Assembly (NCBI GenBank): GCA_946404585.1
Contig: CAMJEC010000021.1
Span: forward strand, 1 to 13,791
Source: an uncultured Caryophanales bacterium
GTDB taxonomy: Bacteria; Bacillota_I; Bacilli_A; RFN20; CAG-826
Direction of reading: 5' to 3'
Length of the DNA: 13,791 nt
Part shown: positions 7,675 to 13,791 of the stretch, piece by piece
How positions within the stretch are numbered: position 1 is the first letter of the stretch
Layout: each line of letters starts with the position of its first letter
Position numbers and translations under genes: made by a program
The notes under the pieces: model-generated
Told to the model about the DNA's origin: nothing
Database searches by the model: none
What the model saw: only the letters and a program-made list of their open reading frames with translations

Positions 7675-7697
7675 GCGCAAGTGCGCTACAATAGGAG
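7675..7697 (+). promoter_or_regulatory. dnaE start region: GC-rich dyad, -10 TACAAT and very close AGGAG
   Basis: GCGCA-AG-TGCGC (7675-7686) is a perfect 5-bp inverted repeat ending directly before TACAAT (7687-7692), a good -10. No clear -35 is seen 17 nt upstream (TTCTCT). Transcription would begin near 7699, the A of the dnaE ATG. AGGAG (7693-7697) is only 1 nt from that ATG, too near for normal Shine-Dalgarno use. Confidence 0.4.
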
Positions 7698-7698
7698 C

Positions 7699-10600
7699 AT
7701 GAATAACTTCGTCCCACTACGTGTTGTCTCTTGCTATTCTTTTCTTCAAAGTGGTTTGACTATTGAAAGAATTACTACAGGTGTTACTAAAAACGCCTAT
7801 TTTGGTGTGGGACTATGTGATAAGGGTGTCATGTATGGCGTTCCTTCTTTTATCAAAGCGATGGAAGCTTTAGGAAAGCCCACTATTATTGGTTTAGAAA
7901 TCAAATTAGATGATGATACTTTAGGTGTCTACGCTATTAACGAAGAAGGCTATCGTAATCTATTAAAGATTTCTACAGCGATTCAAAAGAAAGAATTCGA
8001 TAGGAAGTTCTTAGAAGAACACACTAAAGGATTATTAGCGGTTATTGAGACATCTAACGGTAGATTTAAAGAACTTTTCGTAGAAAACAACGATGGCTTT
8101 AATAGATATTTATTAAACTGGAACAATCTCTTTAAGAGTGGTTTCTATTTAGGTATTGAAGTCGTTAAGAAGGAAGATGTTAAATACGCTAATAGCATTA
8201 GAAAGTTTGCGAGTGAACATTCTTATGAAACAGTCGCGTTCCCGACTATTAGATATCTTAAAAAAGACGATGCGATTGTTTTAAGAATCGCCGAAGCTAT
8301 CGCTAATGAAGAGCAAATTAAAGAGAAGAAAGCCATTGGTCAAGAATACTTTATGAGTATTACTGACTATCAAAAGATTTATACTCCTAAAGAAATCTTA
8401 AATACCCAAAAAATCTTAGAGAAGTCTAAGTTTGATTTCCATCAGAAAAGAGGGGAATTATTCCACTACCCTGTGGAAGATAGTCCTAAGACTTTAAAAG
8501 AAAACTGCTATCAAGCATTAAATAAACTTGGTTTAGATAAAGACAAAGAATATACTAAGCGTTTAGATTATGAATTAGAAACGATTAATTCATTAGGTTA
8601 CGCTGATTATTTCCTTATTGTCCAGGACTATGTTAGCTATGCTAAAAACCACGATATTATCGTTGGTCCAGGTAGAGGAAGTGCGGCTGGTAGCTTAGTG
8701 TCATATTTACTAAATATTACTGAAATTGATCCTCTTAAAAACGGTTTACAATTTGAAAGATTCTTAAATCCATATCGTAAGACAATGCCTGATATTGACG
8801 TTGACTTTATGGATATTAAGCGTGACTTAGTTGTGGACTATATGCGTGAAAAATACGGTAATGAGCATGTCGCTAATATCGTGACTTTCCAAACCATTCA
8901 GGCTAAACAATCTCTTAGAGATATTGGCAGAGTCTATGGCTACTCTAATAACGATATCGACTTATTATCTAAACGCATCACTAATCCAAAATATTCTCTT
9001 AGAGAAGCTTATAAGAAATTACCAGAATTTAAGAAACTTGTAGATAGTGATAACTATTATTTAGAAATTGTCTCTTTAGCGAGTAAGATTGAAGGTCTTA
9101 TTAGACAAAGTGGCTTACACGCCGCTGGTATCATTTTAAATAATGATTCCTTAGAGGAGGCTTTACCAATCCTTACTGATTTTAATAACCACTACATCTC
9201 GCAATATGAAATGGGTTACTTAGAAGAACAAGGTTTCTTAAAGATGGACTTCTTAGGCTTACGTAACTTAACCACGATTGATTACTGCATTGATTTAATC
9301 AAGAAGAACAATCCTAACGCTGATATTGATGTTAAGCATATTCCTTATGATGACCCTAATGTTTATAAGCTAATTGCATCTTTACAAACAATGGGTGTTT
9401 TCCAACTTGAAAGTTCTGGTATGAAAAGAGCGATATCTATTCTTAAGCCAAGTTGCTTTAACGATATCGTTGCGTTATTAGCCTTATTTAGACCAGGACC
9501 AATGGATTCCATCAATACTTACGCTAAACGTAAGGAAGGTAAAGAAAAGATTATCTATGATGATCCATGTTTAGAGCCAATCTTAAAAGAAACTTATGGC
9601 ATTATTGTCTATCAAGAACAAGTCAATATGATCGCCACCACTATGGCGGGTTTCTCGATGGGCGAAGCCGATATGTTTAGAAGAGCGATATCAAAGAAAG
9701 ATATCGATAAACTTTTAGAAAGTGAAAAAGCCTTTATTGAAGGCTCTATTAAACAAGGCCATAATGAAAAGACCGCGAAGAAAGTCTTTGACTTTATTAA
9801 GAAGTTTGCTAACTATGGCTTTAATAAATCTCACTCTGTGGCCTATTCTGTTATCGCTTGTCAAATGGCCTATCTAAAGTACTACTATCCACTTGAATTT
9901 TATGCCGCTATATTAGAAACAAGTAGCTCCACAAGTGACACTAAATTTAATGAATATGTTAGTGAAATGAAGCAAAGAAATATTGCGATTATTTCTCCTA
10001 ATATCAATAAGTCTGCGAAAGACTTTGTCGTACAAAAAGAAGGTTTATTATTCCCATTAAGTGCTATTAAAGGCATTAATGAATTATTTGTTAATGCAAT
10101 ATTAGAAGAAAGAAATACTAACGGTGAATATAAGGACTTCTTTGATTTTGTGGGAAGAATGTATCGCTACAAGATTAATGAAGCCCAAATTAATAAATTA
10201 ATTGACGCTGGATGTTTTGATACATTCAATCCATCAAGAGCGTCCTTTAGAGCGAGTATTAGAAGTGCATTACAATATTCTGAACTCGTCTTTAAAGAAA
10301 ATGACCAACTTAATATTGGATTCTCTGATTTGATTACCCCATATCTTATCGAAGATCATGATGATCCATTAGAGAATTTAGATAAAGAATATGAAGTTTT
10401 AGGAATTATGCTTTCTAATAATCCTCTTCACTATAAGACCGATATCTTAAGAGCGAAGAAAGTCACCCCTATCATCGAGGCTAAAAACGAATTTAACGCG
10501 GTTATAGCCGGTATGATTAGAAGTGTGAAAACAATCACCACGAAAAAAGGCGCCACAATGGCGTTTATCAAGATTATGGATGAGACCGATGAAATCGAAC

Positions 10601-10740
10601 TCACCTTATTCCCTGAAGCTTATCAGGAAGCTATTTCATTATTAGAAAAGAATTCTTTAATCATCGCCACGATAAAGAGAGAAAAACGCGATGACAATTA
10701 TGACTTTATTTGTAATAAAGTAGAACCATTAGAGGAATAG
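7699..10740 (+). CDS. dnaE: DNA polymerase III alpha subunit (DnaE type)
   Basis: A replicative C-family DNA polymerase of 1013 residues from the ATG at 7699, somewhat shorter than B. subtilis DnaE (about 1115) and E. coli DnaE (1160). Order: PHP domain (about 1-210), palm with GPGRGSAAGS (323-332), PDIDVDF with D365, D367 and D369, MDFLGL with D517 as third catalytic Asp, fingers with LFRPGPMD and YGFNKSHSVAYS, tandem helix-hairpin-helix, and an OB fold near the end. The tau-binding C-terminal domain of E. coli is missing, as in Firmicute DnaE, which usually works beside PolC. The PHP metal ligands are largely lost (see findings). A GTG start at 7681 would add six residues, but MNNFVPL aligns with the family N-terminus and a -10 lies between the two. 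polA starts 3 nt after the TAG stop. Confidence 0.96.
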   Translation: MNNFVPLRVVSCYSFLQSGLTIERITTGVTKNAYFGVGLCDKGVMYGVPSFIKAMEALGKPTIIGLEIKLDDDTLGVYAINEEGYRNLLKISTAIQKKEFDRKFLEEHTKGLLAVIETSNGRFKELFVENNDGFNRYLLNWNNLFKSGFYLGIEVVKKEDVKYANSIRKFASEHSYETVAFPTIRYLKKDDAIVLRIAEAIANEEQIKEKKAIGQEYFMSITDYQKIYTPKEILNTQKILEKSKFDFHQKRGELFHYPVEDSPKTLKENCYQALNKLGLDKDKEYTKRLDYELETINSLGYADYFLIVQDYVSYAKNHDIIVGPGRGSAAGSLVSYLLNITEIDPLKNGLQFERFLNPYRKTMPDIDVDFMDIKRDLVVDYMREKYGNEHVANIVTFQTIQAKQSLRDIGRVYGYSNNDIDLLSKRITNPKYSLREAYKKLPEFKKLVDSDNYYLEIVSLASKIEGLIRQSGLHAAGIILNNDSLEEALPILTDFNNHYISQYEMGYLEEQGFLKMDFLGLRNLTTIDYCIDLIKKNNPNADIDVKHIPYDDPNVYKLIASLQTMGVFQLESSGMKRAISILKPSCFNDIVALLALFRPGPMDSINTYAKRKEGKEKIIYDDPCLEPILKETYGIIVYQEQVNMIATTMAGFSMGEADMFRRAISKKDIDKLLESEKAFIEGSIKQGHNEKTAKKVFDFIKKFANYGFNKSHSVAYSVIACQMAYLKYYYPLEFYAAILETSSSTSDTKFNEYVSEMKQRNIAIISPNINKSAKDFVVQKEGLLFPLSAIKGINELFVNAILEERNTNGEYKDFFDFVGRMYRYKINEAQINKLIDAGCFDTFNPSRASFRASIRSALQYSELVFKENDQLNIGFSDLITPYLIEDHDDPLENLDKEYEVLGIMLSNNPLHYKTDILRAKKVTPIIEAKNEFNAVIAGMIRSVKTITTKKGATMAFIKIMDETDEIELTLFPEAYQEAISLLEKNSLIIATIKREKRDDNYDFICNKVEPLEE

Positions 10741-10743
10741 ATT

Positions 10744-13341
10744 ATGCCAAAGATTACAATCATTGATGGAAACTCCTTGCTCTTCAGAGCATACTTCGCT
10801 ACAGCCTATCCTGGTGTCGAGATTATGCGTACACAAGATGGGACACCTACTAACGCTATTTTTGCGTTCTCTAGCATGATTAATAAGATCCTCTCCACTT
10901 TGAAAAAAGATGAAGGTTTAATGGTCGCTTTTGATGCGGGTAAAGATACATTTAGGAAAGAACAACTTGAATCATATAAGGCAAATAGAAAACCAACGCC
11001 AGATGATTTAGTAAGACAGTTCCCAATGGCTAGAGACTTCTTAAAAGCTCTTGGTATTTTCCAATTTGAACAACACGGTTATGAAGGCGATGATATCGCT
11101 GGTACTGTCGCTAAACTCGCGGAAAAAGAAGGCTATCAAGTTACAATCTACACAAGTGATAGAGACTTCCTTCAACTCGTTGATAATAACATCACTGTTA
11201 ATATCATTAGAAAAGGTATGTCAGATATCGTGGCTATGACACCTGAAGTCGTTAAAGAAACATATGGTTTTGAGCCACTTCAAATCATTGACTATAAAGG
11301 TCTAAGAGGTGACGCGAGTGATAACCTACCAGGTATTAAAGGTGTTGGTGAAAAAACTGCGGTTAAATTAATTCAAGAATATGGTAGTTTTGATAATATT
11401 ATCGCTCATGCGAGTGAGATTAAAGGTAAACTTGGTGAGGCTATTATCGCTGACCAAGAAACAGGTAGATTATCAAGAGATTTAGCCATCATTAAAACTG
11501 ATGTTCCACTTCCGTTTGGAATAAATGAAACAATCTATCAAGGTTATGACTTTACTAGTGTTAGTGAGTACTGCCAAAAATATGAACTTAAACAATTTAT
11601 GTCTAAGATTGTCCAAAAATGGAAGAAGGTTGAATTAGAACAAACTGAAATTAATGTTAAGACCGTTAATTCATTAAAAGAATTAGGTGAAGTTAAAGAA
11701 ATTGGTTTAGCCTTAGACTACGCAGATGATAACTATACAGTTGGCTCTTTATATGGTTTAGCCGTTGCCTCAGATAAGGGCAATTACTATATTGCCTATG
11801 ATGATTTTAAAAACGATCAAGCAACATTAGATATTCTTAAAAATCCCGATATTAAGAAATACTGCTATGACTATAAGGCTATTAAAGTAGCATTAGCGAA
11901 AAATAACATCGCTATCGCTGGTTTATATTTTGACTTATTAGTGGCTTCTTATCTTGTTGACTCTTCTTTAAAGAATGATGTTGAAGTTGTCATGAATATA
12001 TATGGCATTGACCTTTCTAATAACGGAGATACTTTATCATTACTTAGTAATGAAGATAGCCAAAAGACTGGTAAGATTGCTTTCTTTAGCTGGAAACTAT
12101 GTTCTAGAGTGACTGAAGAACTTAAGAAAACTGAATCATTAAAACTCTATCAAGAATTAGAAACACCACTGACTGACACCTTAGCGGATATGGAAATTGA
12201 AGGCTTCCCAATTGACGTTAAAGTATTGGATGAATTTGGTGATGAATATAAAAAGAAAGCTAAAGAGTTAGAAGAAGAAATCTACGCTTTAGCGGGTGAG
12301 AAGTTTAACATTGCTTCCCCTAAACAAATCGGTGAAATCTTATTTAATAAATTAGGTCTTTATGCAAATAAGAAGTTATCCACTTCTGTAGATTCTTTAA
12401 AAGAAATCGCTAATGAACATCCAATCGTTAATAAGATTTTAGAATATCGTAAATATTTCAAATTAATTACTACTTATGTTGAAGGTTTAAAGAAACATAT
12501 TTATCCAGATGGTAAGATCTATGCGAAGTTCAATCAAGCGCTTACCACTACTGGAAGATTATCTTCTTCTGAACCAAATTTACAAAATATATCTGTTCGT
12601 GATGAAGAAGGTAAGCTCATTAGAAAAGCCTTCTATTATCCGGATGAAAATTATGAGATTTTATCTCTCGACTATTCCCAAATTGAATTAAGAGTTTTGG
12701 CCGCTTTAAGTAACTGCCAAGGCTTAAAAGATGTCTTTCTTTCACATGAAGATATTCATAGTGCGACCGCTAAGAAGATATTTAACCTTCAGGGAGAACC
12801 AACACCATTACAAAGAAGAAAAGCTAAAACCGTTAACTTTGGGGTCGTATACGGCATCTCTGATTGGGGCTTAGCAGAGCAACTTGAAATCGGTCCAAAA
12901 GAAGCTAGAGAAATTATTAATTCTTTCTATAGTTCATTCCCAGAAGTGGCCACATTCTTCCAACGTATTGTAGCAGATGCTACTAGAGATGGTTATGTCT
13001 CTACATTACTTGGAAGACGTAGATATTTAAGAGAATTACATGACGCGAATTATAACGTTAGAGAATCCGCAAAAAGAGCGGCCATGAACGCTCCTGTTCA
13101 AGGCACTGCTGCGGACTTAATCAAATATGCAATGAATAAAGTCCATCAAGCTTTGCTTGATAATAAGTTAGAAACTCGTATGATTTGTCAAATCCACGAC
13201 GAACTTATCTTTAGAGTGCCTAAGAAAGAAAAAGAAACTGCTTATAAATTAATTAAGGATATTATGGAGAATGCCTTACTTATCGATGTGCCATTAGAAG
13301 TTGATGGCGGGTTTGGTAGAGATTGGTATTCCGCAAAATAG
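10744..13341 (+). CDS. polA: DNA polymerase I
   Basis: An 865-residue A-family polymerase, close to Bacillus Pol I. It removes RNA primers and fills gaps in Okazaki fragment maturation and excision repair. The N-terminal 5' nuclease (about 1-290) keeps its acidic set: D8 (IIDGNSLLFRAY), D64, D116 and D117 (GYEGDDIAG), D139 and D141 (SDRDF), D190 and D193 (GDASDNLPG). The 3'-5' exonuclease domain (about 300-460) is degenerate: D325-x-A327 replaces D-x-E, and the YAAEDAD-type motif is gone (AFFSW), so proofreading should be absent, as in Bacillus and Taq. Polymerase motifs are intact: A with DYSQIELR (D643), B with R691, K695, F699 and Y703, and C with H818-D819-E820. AGAGGA (10731-10736), in the dnaE tail, gives 7-nt spacing. 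mutM follows. Confidence 0.98.
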   Translation: MPKITIIDGNSLLFRAYFATAYPGVEIMRTQDGTPTNAIFAFSSMINKILSTLKKDEGLMVAFDAGKDTFRKEQLESYKANRKPTPDDLVRQFPMARDFLKALGIFQFEQHGYEGDDIAGTVAKLAEKEGYQVTIYTSDRDFLQLVDNNITVNIIRKGMSDIVAMTPEVVKETYGFEPLQIIDYKGLRGDASDNLPGIKGVGEKTAVKLIQEYGSFDNIIAHASEIKGKLGEAIIADQETGRLSRDLAIIKTDVPLPFGINETIYQGYDFTSVSEYCQKYELKQFMSKIVQKWKKVELEQTEINVKTVNSLKELGEVKEIGLALDYADDNYTVGSLYGLAVASDKGNYYIAYDDFKNDQATLDILKNPDIKKYCYDYKAIKVALAKNNIAIAGLYFDLLVASYLVDSSLKNDVEVVMNIYGIDLSNNGDTLSLLSNEDSQKTGKIAFFSWKLCSRVTEELKKTESLKLYQELETPLTDTLADMEIEGFPIDVKVLDEFGDEYKKKAKELEEEIYALAGEKFNIASPKQIGEILFNKLGLYANKKLSTSVDSLKEIANEHPIVNKILEYRKYFKLITTYVEGLKKHIYPDGKIYAKFNQALTTTGRLSSSEPNLQNISVRDEEGKLIRKAFYYPDENYEILSLDYSQIELRVLAALSNCQGLKDVFLSHEDIHSATAKKIFNLQGEPTPLQRRKAKTVNFGVVYGISDWGLAEQLEIGPKEAREIINSFYSSFPEVATFFQRIVADATRDGYVSTLLGRRRYLRELHDANYNVRESAKRAAMNAPVQGTAADLIKYAMNKVHQALLDNKLETRMICQIHDELIFRVPKKEKETAYKLIKDIMENALLIDVPLEVDGGFGRDWYSAK

Positions 13342-13351
13342 GTTTATAGTT

Positions 13352-13791
13352 ATGCCAGAATTACCAGAAGTAGAAACAGTTAAAAATGTCTTATTACCGA
13401 TTATTAAAGATCGTAAGATTCTTTCTATCGAAGTTTTAAGAAAATCAATCGTTAACGGTCTAGATAAGGAGTTTATTTCATTCTTTAAGAATGAAACATT
13501 TTTAAATATTACTAGACGTGGTAAATTCTTACTTATTCATTTAACTAATGATAAAGTACTCATCTCCCATTTAAGAATGGAAGGTAAATATATCGAATTA
13601 TTAGAGAATGAAGAAAACACTAAATATGCGCGTGTTGTCTTCCACCTCGATAACGGGCATAAGCTCTGCTACGACGATTCAAGATCTTTTGGCAGAATGA
13701 TTATGTCTAATGAAGAGAATTATTTAAAAGAAAAAGAAATCGCTAAATTAGGACCAGAGCCTTTTGAAGTTGATGATGTTTCTAACTTAGT
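13352..13791 (+). CDS. mutM: Formamidopyrimidine-DNA glycosylase (Fpg/MutM), 3' end outside the window
   Basis: The ATG at 13352 opens 146 codons that run off the right edge. The start MPELPEVETV is diagnostic: after Met removal the N-terminal proline is the Schiff-base nucleophile and E3 is catalytic. Also present are RRGKFLLIHL with the conserved lysine K58, HLRMEGKY, and DDSRSFGRM, the Firmicute form of the D-x-R-x-FG loop near the lesion. The enzyme excises 8-oxoguanine and formamidopyrimidines and nicks the abasic site. The helix-two-turn-helix and zinc finger lie past the edge, so integrity is untested. The gene begins 10 nt after the polA stop; its ribosome site is weak (AGG at 13340-13342), suggesting coupling to polA. 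polA-mutM adjacency is common in Bacilli. Confidence 0.96.
   Translation, partial: MPELPEVETVKNVLLPIIKDRKILSIEVLRKSIVNGLDKEFISFFKNETFLNITRRGKFLLIHLTNDKVLISHLRMEGKYIELLENEENTKYARVVFHLDNGHKLCYDDSRSFGRMIMSNEENYLKEKEIAKLGPEPFEVDDVSNL

Noticed and set aside
7681..7698. GTG at 7681 as the dnaE start
   Set aside because: No ribosome site precedes it, it falls in the dyad beside the -10, and the extra six residues do not match the family N-terminus. It cannot be excluded.
404..13341. Mollicute genetic code with TGA as tryptophan
   Set aside because: All genes read through without TGA, and conserved tryptophans are TGG, so the standard code suffices.
10744..13341. Degenerate 3'-5' exonuclease in Pol I as a novel loss
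   Set aside because: The same loss is established for Bacillus and Thermus Pol I, so it is expected in this lineage.

Overview
The window is AT-rich, tightly packed chromosomal DNA that reads like core genome of an uncultured low-GC Firmicute, in the Bacilli / Erysipelotrichia / deep Mollicutes-relative range. Evidence: Bacillus-type proteins (dimeric dUTPase, NrnA, a DnaE that ends after its OB fold, proofreading-dead Pol I), AGGAG-type ribosome binding sites, AGA/CGT arginine codons, and a gene order recalling the Bacillus ackA / nrnA / dnaE / polA-mutM neighbourhood in compressed form. Tryptophan is TGG throughout and TGA never interrupts or ends a visible gene, so the standard code fits and a Mycoplasma-type code is not needed. 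The exact taxon cannot be read from this window.

Left part, minus strand (5269 down to 1): a predicted lipoprotein with a DUF5104-like tail, a weak terminator, then a glycogen unit of branching enzyme (glgB) and glucan phosphorylase (glgP), followed 2 nt later by a dimeric all-alpha dUTPase cut by the left edge. The stop codon of glgB lies in the Shine-Dalgarno of glgP, and glgP and the dUTPase gene nearly touch, so the three are probably co-transcribed and translationally coupled. The glucan-building genes (glgC, glgD, glgA) are not in the window.

Right part, plus strand (5420 to 13791): a divergent promoter region with a good extended -10 promoter leads into ackA (acetate kinase) and, 1 nt later, nrnA (nanoRNase / pAp phosphatase). 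A strong intrinsic terminator ends that unit. A second unit follows: dnaE (Pol III alpha subunit), polA (DNA polymerase I) and mutM (formamidopyrimidine-DNA glycosylase, cut by the right edge), with gaps of 3 and 10 nt. This is a DNA synthesis and repair operon: DnaE extends primers, Pol I removes RNA and fills gaps, and MutM starts repair of oxidised bases. The glycogen/acetate genes handle carbon storage, mobilisation and ATP-yielding overflow.

There is no gene-free stretch above 300 bases; the gaps are 4651-4777, 5270-5419 and 7617-7698, and each is described below. I see no tRNA, rRNA, CRISPR array, insertion sequence, prophage or defence system. The most notable points are the loss of metal-binding histidines in the DnaE PHP domain, a dnaE start that may be leaderless, and short inverted repeats over the ackA and glgB promoters. 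I found no convincing undescribed system; this is mostly an ordinary housekeeping region.
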